Positions 29,729 to 40,874 of a stretch of 64,000 nucleotides of DNA are shown here, one piece after another. The DNA lies in contig WNYE01000051.1 in NCBI GenBank assembly GCA_021396245.1, positions 68,701-132,700 on the forward strand. The letters run 5' to 3'. Source of the stretch: Sporothrix humicola (lineage: Eukaryota > Ascomycota > Sordariomycetes > Ophiostomatales > Ophiostomataceae). The notes under the pieces were generated by a model, which was given only the letters and a program-made list of their open reading frames with translations, was not told the DNA's origin and made no database searches. Every line of letters begins with the position of its first letter. Positions within the stretch are counted from its first letter, which is position 1. A program made the position numbers and the translations under genes.

Positions 29729-30655
29729 TGTGTTGTGTAAAGTCTCCGTGGTTTAGTCTATGATTATCTCAGTCTCTACCAACATTCACTTACATCACGA
29801 GCAAACTCATCGAACAGCGAAGGGAAAGTCATATTTTAAAAAGAAAAGAAAAGACATGATACCACTGAAGACACATAAACAATTGTCCCTTGCCTAGCAA
29901 TGGACACGGCATCAGTTCATATGCAAAGAACCAACAGACGTCGATGTGTTTTGTGTTGCACAAACTACTTTTACCAGCCGAGCAGCGAGTCACAACAATC
30001 TCCTATTGGCCGCCTTGGCGTGTGCCAGCGCAAGGCAGTGATGTTGGCAGCCTTGTACGTTTTGTTTCCACGGCATCTTCACACATGGTTAAATGATGCT
30101 GTGCCGCTCTCGAGGCATCATACGCGACACATACCTGTACACCTTCTGGATTGGCGACGAAAAGAACACGCAGCCATTATCAACCAAACGATGTTGCCCA
30201 TTGTTTTCTCACATTTTGTTGTCGATCGCAGCCGTCCGGCAAGAAGGGTACCATGCCATATTGACATCTGTACAGATGCTGTCGGTTAGTGATTCAGGGT
30301 CGGTATATTCTTCATCGACAGCAATAACAAACACCTTATCGGCACTACATATCTTGTCATATATCAGTCAGGCAATCAATACCTTGAGTCATCTCGTTGA
30401 AGACACTTTCTGCAGGAGGTAAGCGACATGTTAAGTGCATGTTCTGTGTTAGTCGGCATGAGGTTTGTCACCACAACCGAATATCATTGATGACATAAGT
30501 CAAAGGTACGATTGGCATAAAGTTGTTCACAAAAAAGACTGAAACTGAATGATCTCGGAGAAACGACAGGACGGTTAACCCCTCGCTGTTCCTGTACGCA
30601 TGTCGCGGCTGTTGGTTTGTTGCCCCTCGATTTCGATTTCGATTTTTGATGTCGA
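29729..30655. other. intergenic region, no gene seen
   Basis: A 0.9-kb stretch between the Hsp70-like start and the tentative mini-gene. Frames are short and have mixed codon composition. It should hold the promoter of the Hsp70-like gene. Confidence 0.4.
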
Positions 30656-30920
30656 TTATCCCTCCGCGATGGCTGCGGGGAATGGCGTGCTGGAGATGAC
30701 GTTTGCGGTGATCAGGGTCGGCTTGGACAGGAGTTCTAGGCGAGAATAGATAAATATGGAGTAACGTCGACGTTTGGATAAGATTACAGTTGTTAAAGGG
30801 GCCCGACTCACGGAAAACCCCGTGTCGGTCAATCAGGGCAGTCTGCAACGATGTGACTTTTGTTAATCGACTATGGTCAAGACTCTCCGTCTTACTCACG
30901 TCTCCCTTGACACATGTCAT
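30656..30920 (-). CDS. tentative three-exon mini-gene or gene remnant
   Basis: Three short exons on the minus strand (30920-30900, 30842-30812, 30735-30656) join into a 43-residue frame with a stop. The introns are 57 and 76 bp, both with GTGAGT donors, TTAAC-type branch sites and CAG/TAG acceptors, and the phases match. The last exon has strongly GC-ending codons (about 21 of 25), like the real genes here and unlike the surrounding DNA. It encodes LLSKPTLITANVISSTPFPA. I do not recognise the family. It could be the 3' end of a larger or decayed gene: the frame also stays open upstream to an ATG at 31022, which would add 34 residues. No transcript evidence is available. Confidence 0.35.
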
Positions 30921-32176
30921 GTATTTTCTACGATGTACAGAGAATAAAAGGGAATTGTTGCCATAAAATACTGGTATTCCTCCTCTCACGACATGGACAC
31001 TGTGGGGATGACGCGATTGCATCAACGAATCACAACATGGCCTTTTGATTCGTGTAAGTCAAAGTGGACCCACTTTGGACGACAACTTAACTCCATACAT
31101 TGTTCACAAATCTTGACGACTCACACCAGACATCAAAATGAATCCTTTGCTGGAGAAGAACGCCGTTTATTCTCTCATGTTGGAGTAACCCTTCTGCCGC
31201 CTCATCCTGCAGATTGTGTTCGCATTCGGACCACCATTTCATCGACTGTCAACCGTCTTGAAGCCACGTTCTCTTCCTCCGTGACTCTATTTCCGTAGAC
31301 AACGTTGACTTACTTTTTTTTTTGGATTCACGTACTGATTGATAAGAACATAAGTACATAAAAGCCCGTTCAGTCAATAAGAGAACGTATAGATGCAGAC
31401 ACATGCAGATGGTCCTACACGACAGGATGACAGGCGAACATTTCTCCGGTTTGTGCTTGTATTGCATGCAGTCGTCCAGTCCTCCTTTCCGCTAGAGATG
31501 GACAACCGGGAAAACCATACGACTACCAACACTGCCAACACTAACCGTCGATCAGGCAATGGGGCCATGGCAGAAGGAGGGGCACACTTGCGACATCCGT
31601 AATCGATATGTCGTTGTGCCCCACGTGGAGATGCCATACACTCGAGAGACTAGATCGGAGGATTGCTCAAACTACCACAGTATGTATGTTGCCACGAGAC
31701 ACGCCGTCGTTTAATTGATTTTCCAGCCGTCCGTCCAGATGTCCTTTTGCCCAGAGGCCCGTCTCTCGCCTCTGTCCATCTCCTCGCGGAGCTCGCTCGC
31801 CGATTTCGTCCTTTTTCGTCTGGGTTCTCGTTATTTTCGTGGTTGTTCCAAGCATTCTAGTGTATTTTCTGGTGACTCTGTTAGCGACTCTCCCTTCTTG
31901 TGTCTGACTCCCTCCCGAAAAAAAGGGGAAACAACTCGATATAAATAGGGACCCAACCCTGGCTGCAGAACCCAACGAGAGTCATATCTTTTCCCTTTAT
32001 TTCTATTCCTTTTTATCTCTCGATCTTTTATCAGATCTGTCGTTGTCTGTCATCTGACCTTTCTGCATCAACGCCTCATTCAAGTGCATCAGAGTACATC
32101 CCATTACCTAACATCACACCGTGCCCCCATCCTCTCCACCACTTTCACCAGACATCCCACGCCCCCCACAAAAGCC
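30921..32176. other. promoter and leader region of the TauD gene
   Basis: A 1.25-kb stretch with no supported gene. It contains a poly-T run near 31312 and, close to the TauD gene, a pyrimidine-rich block and a TATA box followed by about 230 bp of leader. Confidence 0.45.
31940..31947 (+). promoter_or_regulatory. TATA box of the TauD-type dioxygenase gene
   Basis: TATAAATA followed by GGGACC, about 230 bp before the start codon. A CT-rich leader follows, consistent with transcription starting near 31970-31990. Confidence 0.5.
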
Positions 32177-33377
32177 ATGGCCCCCTCTGCCATTGAGACC
32201 ATCACGGTCCCTGAGCCGTCGCCCGCCGCGCTCAACCTCCACACCACCACGGCCGCCGCCGGCGACTACAAGGAGCTGTCCCCCACGCGCTTCAGCAAGG
32301 AGGACGAGGTCGCGGGCATTGCCGGCTTCGAGGCCGCCAAGTACCCCAACTATCTGCCCACCTGGAACCCGGACGAGCACTACCCGCCGCTGCAGCCGTT
32401 TGAGCACTACGAACACGGCAAGGATGCCGACACGTCGTTCCCGGAGCTGATCCCCGAGTCGGCCACCCGGGTGGACCTGACCCCCACGATTGGCTCCGAG
32501 ATCAGCGGCGTCCAGCTGAGCAAGCTCTCCAACGCCGGCAAGGACCAGCTCGCCCGCTTCGTGGCCGAGCGCAAGGTCGTCGCCTTCCGCAAGCAGGACT
32601 TTGCCGACCTGCCCATCCAGGAGGCTCTCGACTTTGGCGCCTACTTTGGCCGCCACCACGTGCACCCGACGTCGGGCGCGCCCGAGGGCTTCCCGGAAAT
32701 CCATCTAGTGCACCGCGCCGCCGGCGACACCACCGCCGAAAAGTTCTTTGCCACGCGGACCAACTCGGTCGCCTGGCACTCGGACGTGTCGTATGAGCTG
32801 CAGCCTCCTGGTACCACCTTTTTGTACATTCTCGACAAGCCCGAGACGGGCGGCGATACTTTGTTTACGGACGCCGTCGAGGCGTACAACCGCCTCAGCC
32901 CCGAGTTCCAGAAGCGCCTGCACGGTTTGAAGGCCACCCACTCGGGCATCGAGCAGGTCAACTCGAGCGTCGCCCGCGGCAGCATCAAGCGCCGCGAGCC
33001 CGTGTACAACGTCCACCCGATTGTCCGCACCCACCCGGGTACTGGCCAGAAGGCTCTCTACGTTAACCCCCAATGTAAGTCTCAGTACCACCTCGCACGA
33101 CTATTGTCATTCTCTAACACCGTGTGTAGTCACCCGTGAAATTGTCGGCTTCAAGAAAGAGGAGAGCGACGCGCTGCTCGACTTCTTGTACAACCACCTG
33201 GCCCTCGGCGCCGACTTCCAGACCCGCGTCAAGTGGGAGGAGGGCACCGTGGTCGTCTGGGACAACCGCGTCACCCAGCACACCGCACTCGTCGACTGGA
33301 AGGGCGGTGCGCGCCGCCACCTGGCCCGCATCACGCCGCAGGCCGAGCGGCCGTACGAGACGCCGTTTGAGGGTTGA
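32177..33377 (+). CDS. TauD/TfdA-type alpha-ketoglutarate-dependent dioxygenase
   Basis: Exons 32177-33074 and 33130-33377 encode 381 residues; the 55-bp intron (GTAAGT, CTCTAAC branch, GTAG) splits the Phe codon in NPQFTREIVGF. The facial triad is His201 and Asp203 in AWHSDVSY and His350 in TQHTALVDW, with Arg366 in RRHLARITP to hold 2-oxoglutarate. Such enzymes hydroxylate sulfonates such as taurine, releasing sulfite as a sulfur source, or act on related acids. An N-terminal extension of about 90 residues with YPNYLPTWNP is common in fungal members. No targeting signal, so cytosolic. The start is the ATG in CCATGGCC at 32177; an in-frame extension above it reads like leader sequence. The exact substrate is not readable from sequence. 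Confidence 0.93.
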
Positions 33378-33621
33378 GCCCACACCGAGGCCGAACCGAG
33401 CTGAGACCGAAGGTCGACGCGAGGTGAGGCGAGGTGAGGCGAGAGCAATATGCCTTGTCTCGTCTCGCCCCCCGGCACCCTAAAAGAACATAGCATTGAT
33501 TAATGAGCATTGTATTGATTTGATTCGTATATTTTCGTACATTATCGTATCGCATCGTATCGTATTATATCTGGGTATCATATCGTGTCGCGTGAGCTGT
33601 GCTGTGTCCTGTATGTCCTCT

Positions 33622-34881
33622 TCATAAAAAAGACGGTATTGTATCCAACGACGCCTTTTCGTCCTGTTCCTTCTTTTGTTGTCGCCGCCTCTTTTGTTCC
33701 TGTAGACGATCGGCTTTCTCTTGTGCACGCCGTTTGCGAAGTTTGAGCAAAAGGTCGCCTGCGTCGTCGTCCAGTTCGTCGTCGTCGTCTTCATCTTCTT
33801 CTCGTTGTTGCTCTTCCATCTGGTACTTTGGCTCCGTCTTCTTTGCTGTCGGGGCAAATGACACGGACTTGCTGTCGCGGCCTGCTGGTACTCGATGCGT
33901 CGCAGCGATGCTTGGTTTGGGTATTGGCGGAAATGACTTGATGACTGCCGGGGCAGGCTTTGGTTGGACAGGCGGGCCGTCCAGATCGTCGTCGTCCTCG
34001 TCGTCGCTGTCTTCCACCACAGGCTGCCGTGTCGCCTTTGGTGCTGTCAATGTCGACGTTGGCCTCTGTCCACCAGACCGGTTGCCGACAACAGATGATA
34101 GCGACACAAGCGACGGTCGTGCCTTGCGCGGGTCCGTCTCCATTAGGTCCTGCAGAGCCGTGCCAGCCCAGGGCGTCTCCTCCTCTCCGTCGTCTTTGTC
34201 GCTCTCGTCGTCGACCTTCTCTTTGCCTTTGCCTTTGAGGGCTCGCAACGCCGCCGCCTGTTTCTCCTTTTGTTTCGTCGCCGCCGTCCGTCGTGCCACG
34301 CGGTCGATTGTAGAGGAAGAGGCACCCGTTATCGTCGTCGGTCGCGCCAGGGATCGTAACGCCGCGGCTGTCTGGCTTTTCGCTTTGGCGCGGAGGCGCT
34401 GGTAGGCTGCGGCATGCAAGTGGGCTGTGAACGTGCGCGCGACGGCCAGCAGCTCGTCCTCGACCATGCGATAGCGGTCGTCGTTGTCCATGCCGTCGAT
34501 CATGAAGCTGGGCTGTTAGTCTGCGTAGCCGGTAGTGGGATGGGTGTCGAGGGTTGGCTCACATTTCTGAGGGCGGCGCTGGCGGAGGAGATGTCGAGGG
34601 AGTGCGGACTAGTATTGTTAGCGGTGAAAGCAGGCAACACAGAGAAGATGCCGCTTACATCTTGAGGTATCATTGCGCGACCGTTTTGGAGACGATGAGC
34701 GCTGCTTCTTGGTCACTCGGGAGGTGTCTGCATCGTCGCCATCGCTGTCGTCGCTGTCATTTCGTCGTCTGTGGCCAGATGGCCCTGGAGAAAAGGACCG
34801 TCGATGGGCTGCAGACTGTCTTGGTCTTGGCTGCGCCTGTGGTTGACCGCCTGTTCGCGCCCATGGGAGCTTTCGCGCCAT
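33622..34881 (-). CDS. conserved-looking fungal protein of unknown function, nuclear-like composition
   Basis: Three exons on the minus strand: 34881-34659, 34608-34563 and 34507-33622, giving 384 residues. The introns are 50 and 55 bp with GTAAGC/CTAG and GTGAGC/CCAG, and the phases fit. The junctions give FRTPSTSPPPAPPSE and IFMIDGMDNDDRYRMVEDE. The block DDRYRMVEDELLAVARTFTAHLHAAAYQRLR looks like a conserved helical domain (about residues 95-135). The rest is disordered: a basic Ser/Arg-rich N-terminus starting MARKLPWA, several acidic patches (VVEDSDDEDDDDLDG) and a Lys/Arg/Gln-rich C-terminus. This composition suggests a nuclear or nucleolar protein. I do not recognise a function. It converges on the TauD gene. 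Confidence 0.75.
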
Positions 34882-36190
34882 TGTCGTTTGTCCGTTTCGT
34901 TGCCGCCGTGGCTGTCGTTGCTGCAGTCGAATATGAAGCTCATGATGCTTGTTTGCAGTGTCACATCAAGCAGTTCGCGACGCGTTTAGTGGTGGGGTAC
35001 AGTGTGTGTAGTCATTTGGGCGCTATATTTTCCTAGTCGCACAGTGTCCTTGCAGCGCTAGGCATCACCGCTTTCGCACAGAGAAACAGACTCCCTCTAC
35101 GGAGTAAGATACATCTTCACAAACAACATCACATACCCGGAACTTGTTGAGCCGCGATCTGCAGAACCCAATCTACGAGAGACGCCGTGCTGTGCATGCT
35201 CTGTGCATGTTGAAATCGACTTTTGTGCGAGGCATTTTCTGGAAGAATTTAACGATTTTATTGTCGCGGGCCGGCCTGCATACAAATCCACGGAAAAGAT
35301 CAAGTCCGGCGCGGGAGACGATAAAAAAAACAAGACGACATGAACTCTCAGCACATGAAGAAATGAAGTGGGAGAGGAAATGCCTCGTCTTCTCTGTTTT
35401 CTTGTCTGTTTTCCTGCTTGTCTACCTCCCGTCCTGCATAGGCTCAATGCTAGAGTCCGTTCAATCTCTGGAGGCTCATCTAGACCGTCAAGACCGGGAT
35501 GCAAACAAGACGACCAGAAACAAGAAGAAGAAAACAAATCGAGACACATCGAGACAACCAAAAGAAACAAGAACAAACGAAACAAATAGGAAGAAAAAGG
35601 AACAACAGAAACAATGCCCGGCTAGTGCTGATCGTTTGTCGCAGATTTACAGATGCACGTCCTGTCGATGTCGTCCGTTGATGTTGACTGTTGTCGACTG
35701 ATGTTTGCTCTTGTTCATCTGTTCTTTTGGCCAGCCTCCCTGTCTCTTGTTGTAATGCAAAGTCAACAGAAGTCCCTGATCTGCGATCGCCATGAACCTT
35801 GCAAAGGACCGAGTACGCGCATGGCTTCCCCGAGGACTCTCTTCACGGCTGCCTCTTTAGGAAGGCTGCCAGAACAAAAGGAAGACAAGACGTCGCGCTT
35901 GCACGGTAGTCCGACACATCTCCTGTCTCATCGCGCGCCCGACAGGAACGAATCGATGCATCATGCGAGGAAGAGGCTCGGAGGAAACAAAAGAAAAAGG
36001 ACGAACAAGAAACAATCGCTCATCGCCACTCAATGCTTCGACAGGGTGCAGCATTAAAGTGTGAACAGTCGACCAGTCTCGCCCAATCGATACCGCCTCC
36101 CAGCGTTTATTCAGTGTCCCTGACGCCGTTGCAGAACCGCCGTGCCCCTGACGAGCCTGCTGTTGTGATTGGCCACTTGTTTTGAAACCA

Positions 36191-36217
36191 CCCAAAACTG
36201 CCCAAAACTGCCCAAAG
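36191..36217. repeat. 10-bp tandem repeat CCCAAAACTG
   Basis: Two perfect units and a partial third of CCCAAAACTG in intergenic DNA. Confidence 0.8.
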
Positions 36218-37209
36218 CCGCACCAAACAAACCTGTGCCCCAGCGAGGATCGCGCCCAGCCGATCCCAGGTTTTGGTGCACTGGTGCCCTACCAGCCTGC
36301 CAGCCTGCCAGGAACGCGCTGTTTCCCCACCTTCCAGATCGGCACAATTGGCGATTTGGAACGCAACGCCATTGGGTGGCCGACAGTGTAAGTTGAGACA
36401 ATGCCCTCTGCAGTCTACTAGCTGCATTCCAGACACCTTCCCACCTCTCTTTGATGTGTCCAGCCTGCACAATGAACAGTCCTTTTGGAGGGTGAACAGC
36501 TTCCTGGCAAACCCTGATGTCGATCCATTGTTTGGGATGACTGGCTGGCCACTGAATGGCTGCAAAATGCTGGCAAAATCTTCAGAATGAACAAACACAG
36601 CCCACATCTCCTCACCAATGCACAAACAGGCCTGTTCAACCCATTCAAGCAGTCTCCTTGAATATTCTTGAAACAATTCGATTAGGGGCTGGCAAGCCGG
36701 GAGATCGACGTCACGGCCGTTCGCCTGAACAAGTCATTCTGTGTGTCTGTGCCTGTGTTTCTGTCTCTCTCTGCCTATTTCCCTGTACCTTCCGTCTGTA
36801 CTTGTGCCTGTGTCTGTACAAGTGTACCTGTGCTAGTGTAAGTGCTTGTGTGCTTGTGTATGCACAATGCTCCACTTGTGCAAGTGTGCAGCCACTGCCA
36901 ATTCTCTCATTCTTTTGTGAGGTCCTCGCTCGCGCCTTCCCGCCGCAGTCTGGCCGTGTGAACAAGCTTCCTGTACTTCCTATTGTGCTCTATTGTGTTC
37001 TCCTGAATACCTGTCTGCCTGTGTGAGTTGCAAACACATCGGGAAGGCACGCCCGGGTGGCTCTTTCCCTTTCCTCTTGTCTCCTCTTCCCGCCTCCGTC
37101 AGACTTTTCACCTCCTGCTCATTCTTGCTGTTCATTTTTCTTGTTTCCTTCCTTGTTCACCTCCTTCTTGCTCTTTCCTGTTCATGTTTCTGGGGCTCCG
37201 TCCTAGACA

Positions 37210-37216
37210 TATAAAA
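37210..37216 (+). promoter_or_regulatory. TATA box of the LPMO gene
   Basis: TATAAAA lies about 260 bp before the LPMO start and is followed by a CT-rich block and an ACAACA-rich leader, a common layout for strongly expressed secreted fungal proteins. Confidence 0.5.
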
Positions 37217-37474
37217 GTATCCTTCGGCCTCCGCCTTGGCATCGTTTCTTTTCCCTCTCTCTCTTTCTTCTTTATCATCAACAACAACATTCAACAATAC
37301 CCAACAGCACAAAGCAACACACAGCACTCCTGTCTTCTGGTAAGACAGCCTTTACTCACACACACTCGCTCTATCAAGACATTCTTCGAACACTCTTTTC
37401 GAACACCATTACTTCCTCTCACACACCCGTCCCAGGAAGACATCACATCTTAAAGACATCACATCTTGCCCAAG

Positions 37475-38212
37475 ATGTTCTCACACTTCCTCTTCTCGGC
37501 CCTCGTGGCCCTCCTCTTCTCCTCGCCCGTCCTCGCCCACATGACCCTGGCTTCTCCCGTTCCCTTTGGTGACCCGACGACCTCGCCCCTCAACTCGGAC
37601 GGCTCCAACTACCCCTGCCAGATTGTCGGCTCTGCTGCCACGTTCTACACCGAGTCCGCCTCCTCCGCCAACAACACCATGGCCATTGGCGCCACCCAGA
37701 CCCTCAGCTTCCACGGCAGCGCTGTCCACGGCGGCGGCTCCTGCCAGCTCGCCCTGACCTCGGACATGCAGCCCTCGGCCTCGACCGCCTGGCAGGTCAT
37801 TCTGAGCATCGAGGGCGGCTGCCCCACCACCGACGGCTCTGGCCCCAGCACCTACGACTACACCATCCCCGACTCCATCGCCCCCGGCAAGTACGTGTTC
37901 GCCTGGACCTGGATCAGCAAGCTCTCTGGTGCTCCCGAGTACTACATGAACTGCGCCCCGATCACGGTCACTGGTGGCTCCGCCAAGCGTGATTCCCAGA
38001 TTGAGGCCCGCGACGGCAACTCCACGTCGTCGGCCCTGCCCAACCTGTTCGTCGCCAACCTTGCTTCCATCAACGACTGCAAGACCACCACCAGCACCGA
38101 CCCCGTCTACCCCGACCCCGGCCCGAACGTCCTCAAGCCCAGCACCATGCAGACCAACTTCCAGTCGCCCGCCGGCTCCAAGTGCTTCCCGCTTGGTGGT
38201 ACCAGCAGCTCC

Positions 38213-38248
<36 letters not shown>

Positions 38249-38785
38249 TCGTCCGGCTCGGGCTCGTCGTCTGCTGGCTCCGGTGCTGCTTCTAGCGCTG
38301 CTCCCGTTGCTGCCTCTTCTTCCAAGGCTGCCTCGGTCGCTGTTCCCGGCACCACCCTGACGACTCTCACCAAGTCATCGTCTGCCGCTGCCCTGACTCC
38401 GGCAGGCGTCACCAACAGCACTGCCGCCGCTACCGGCACTGCCACTGGCACCGGCGGCATCTTTGTCACCGTCTCCACCGGCGCCGCCGGCAGCAGTGCC
38501 ACTGGCGCTGCCACTCCCGCCACCACCTCGGCTGCTCCCCAGGCCTCTGCCTCCGGCACCTCTTCGTCCGGCGGCTCCGGCCTCAGCGGCTCCTGCACGG
38601 ACGAGGGCATGTTCAACTGCGTCGGCGGCTCCCAGTACCAGCAGTGCGCCTCGGGCACCTGGACGTCGCTGCAGCCCATGCCCGCCGGCACCAAGTGCAA
38701 GGACGGCGAGAGCACCACTCTGTGGGCGCGCAGCAGCGGCGAGGACGCCTCCCGCAAGCGCGTCCGCCGCGTCCGCCGGCTGTAA
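37475..38785 (+). CDS. AA11-type lytic polysaccharide monooxygenase with X278-like module
   Basis: A 436-residue secreted protein. The signal peptide (residues 1-21, ending PVLA) leaves His22 at the mature N-terminus (HMTLASPVPFG), as needed for the copper histidine brace. The second ligand is His85 in GSAVHGGGSCQ, and the late block FAWTWISKLSGAPEYYMNCAPIT carries the family's aromatic/Cys pattern. The catalytic domain ends near residue 170. A Gly/Ser/Ala/Thr-rich linker (about 245-375) leads to a C-terminal Cys-rich module (CTDEGMFNCVGG, then CASGTW) that resembles the X278 chitin-associated module. The likely action is oxidative cleavage of chitin outside the cell. The ATG at 37475 is the first in frame. 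A GH11 xylanase gene follows 1.3 kb downstream on the same strand. Confidence 0.85.
38213..38252 (+). repeat. TCTGGT hexanucleotide repeat encoding Gly-Ser linker
   Basis: A run of TCTGGT/TCCGGC hexamers encodes the Ser-Gly part of the LPMO linker and is a likely site of length variation. Confidence 0.75.
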
Positions 38786-40081
38786 GCCATCAACTCTTCT
38801 CTTCTTCTGATCACCTCCCGGTGAGGTGATCTTGTAACACCAAGATTTTCTATTCTCAAGCCCTCTTCTTCACTTCTTCAACCCTTTTTACCCACCCTTT
38901 TTTTGCCTTTTTTTTGTCCACCTTTCCTCTTTCCTCATTCCCTTTTGTAACTAGCATTGCATCGTGGTCGAGCAGTTATCCCCCCTTTTTTTCCTTCTGA
39001 GAAAAGGTTTGCACCCACGCACCAAAACATTGCGCGCATTGATTTCTTGATCTTTTTGTCCTTTTTTTATCTCTGGGATTTTCACTTTGAAATTTAGATT
39101 GGCCGGTTCTCGCTCTCGCAAGATGACGAACCTCAAAATATGAAAAACAATTTTGACAAACTCTACGTACACACAAACAGTGACCAATGAAATGACTACC
39201 ACGTGAATGAACGTAACCTGTAAACTGTAGACAGCAGGCTGCAAGTCATTGACTCGTAATATTGACTGCCTCTCGACAGGATGTCGTCGACATCGCCAAG
39301 TGCACATTAGCCGAGCCGGTAAAACACTGCAATTTATCGACTGCAGACACAGATAACAGCAAAAGACCACAATAACTGCATGTTTCCGTCTCGCTCGGTA
39401 CTTGCTGCGGCTGTCCGTTATTTTTGACGTGTTGGCAGATGGTTGGTTTGGTGAAATGAGAGTTTTGCAATGTAATTTTATTCTCATGAGTGAAGATGAA
39501 TTTTTTGGGTTTTCATGATAAAAAGTGCAACGAAAAATCAGCGTAAATAATTTAAATTAAAATAATCATTTAAAAAATTCCATCTTTAAAATACAAGCGA
39601 AATATAAATTTAACCTGAAAGTAGAAACCAGAATGTCAACTTCCTGTCGTGGTGTTGTATCATAACGGGGGACGACATATGCTCGATCCTTACAACCGCT
39701 TCGGCAGTTTCCTGGTGAGCAATTGTCCGCACTCTTCTACCACCCTCTTCTAGAACACGACGTCCAGCACTTACCCTTCAATTTACACCGGGTTATTACT
39801 TGGCCTTGGTATTCGATCCTGTATTCCTCCGTAGAGGATGCGCCAAGCAAATGCTGTAGATGATGGCCAGCATGACCCCATGGGGAAGCCGACAGCCAGA
39901 AAGCTAGGAGGGCAGAATTCCCTGACTGTCACGGGCCATATTTGATATTTCACAGCCTCTGCGTCGTGCGCTTCACTCGACCCCGGATGCTTGCAGTTGA
40001 CAACTCAGAGGCAAGCAGCCGACCGAAATTTGTTCTACATCAACAATCTTGTGCGCATCATCATCCCCCGACTCGACTCTC
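38786..40081. other. intergenic region with hairpin and AT-rich patch
   Basis: A 1.3-kb region between the LPMO and xylanase genes. A perfect 9-bp hairpin lies 24 bp after the LPMO stop, followed by T-rich DNA. A strongly AT-rich patch (about 39480-39640) occurs midway. No gene is supported. Confidence 0.5.
38809..38831 (+). terminator. 3' hairpin after the LPMO stop
   Basis: GATCACCTC, a 5-nt loop, then GAGGTGATC make a perfect 9-bp stem 24 nt after the stop codon, with T-rich sequence following. Listed as a candidate 3'-end or mRNA-stability structure; fungal termination does not require hairpins. Confidence 0.4.
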
Positions 40082-40792
40082 ATGGCACGATCCTTTGTAG
40101 CGCTGCTTCTGGCAGGCCTTACGGCCATCTCCCAGACACAGGCTGCCGCCGTCTTTCCACAGCCGCGCGATGTAGCCTCCGTCGACCACGCCGACAACGT
40201 CGACGCCGCCGCCGAGTCGTTCTACTCGTCCTTTTGGAACGACGGCTCCGCCAAAGTCAAGTACACCAACGGGCCCAACGGCCAGTACACGGTCAACTGG
40301 TCGGGCAACAAGGGCAACTTTGTCGCCGGCAAGGGCTGGAACCCGGGCGGGCCCCGCGCCGTTAACTACTCGGGCACCTTTGAGCCCAACGGCAATGCGT
40401 ACCTGTCCATCTACGGGTGGACGACGAGCCCGCTCGTCGAGTACTACATTGTCGAATCGTACGGCACGCACAAGCCGTGCTCGAGCCCGACGGACGACGC
40501 GGAGCAAAAGGGCAACGTGACGGTGGACGGGTCGACGTACGAGATCTGGACCAAGATGCGCAAGAACAAGCCGTCGATCCAGGGGACGGCGACGTTTCCG
40601 CAGTTCTGGTCGATCCGCACGGACAAGCGCGTGGGCGGGACGGTGCACACGGACGAGCACTTTAAGGCGTTCCAGGCGGGCGGCCTGAAAATGGGGCGGC
40701 ACAACTACATGATTGTGGCGACGGAGGGGCAGGACAGCAACGGGACGGCGACGATCACCGTGGGTGTGGCGCCGGCGGATGACGGGAAGTGA
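40082..40792 (+). CDS. GH11 endo-1,4-beta-xylanase
   Basis: A 236-residue secreted enzyme that hydrolyses internal bonds in xylan. The signal peptide is MARSFVALLLAGLTAISQTQA, followed by a short propeptide and the beta-jellyroll domain from about residue 45. The nucleophile is Glu120 in SPLVEYYIVESYG and the acid/base is Glu215 in MIVATEGQDSNG; GGTVHTDEHF and FWSIRTDKR are also typical. There is no carbohydrate-binding module. One oddity is Cys133 in GTHKPCSS, apparently the only cysteine in the chain. No intron is needed. The start is the ATG directly before the signal peptide at 40082. It ends 82 bp from the stop of the convergent dienelactone hydrolase gene. Confidence 0.94.
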   Translation: MARSFVALLLAGLTAISQTQAAAVFPQPRDVASVDHADNVDAAAESFYSSFWNDGSAKVKYTNGPNGQYTVNWSGNKGNFVAGKGWNPGGPRAVNYSGTFEPNGNAYLSIYGWTTSPLVEYYIVESYGTHKPCSSPTDDAEQKGNVTVDGSTYEIWTKMRKNKPSIQGTATFPQFWSIRTDKRVGGTVHTDEHFKAFQAGGLKMGRHNYMIVATEGQDSNGTATITVGVAPADDGK

Positions 40793-40874
40793 GGGCAGTT
40801 GGATTTGTGTGTTATTTTTATTTTATTCGAACTTTTCGGTACAGATTGTTAATCATAAATATTTGCACTCCTCC

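Larger units (their letters stand above)
34882..37474. other. long intergenic region before the LPMO gene
   Basis: A 2.6-kb stretch with no supported gene. It contains a 10-bp tandem repeat near 36191, CAGCCTGC repeats near 36293, a TG/CT-rich low-complexity block (about 36730-36890), a pyrimidine-rich block (37060-37270) and the LPMO TATA box. Frames of 100-190 codons here lack coding bias and known domains. Confidence 0.5.

Noticed and set aside
30468..31025. 185-codon minus-strand frame read straight through
   Set aside because: It reads through two well-formed introns; only the spliced version has coding-like composition, and that is reported as tentative.
26628..33377. A secondary-metabolite cluster built on the P450 and the TauD-type dioxygenase
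   Set aside because: No polyketide synthase, peptide synthetase, terpene cyclase or RiPP precursor is in the window.
36107..36676. Overlapping frames of 100-190 codons in the long region before the LPMO
   Set aside because: Several frames on both strands overlap, all low in coding bias and made partly of repeats; no splice pattern supports a gene.
39480..39640. RIP-mutated transposon relic
   Set aside because: The patch is AT-rich but only about 160 bp long and shows no repeat structure or transposase similarity.
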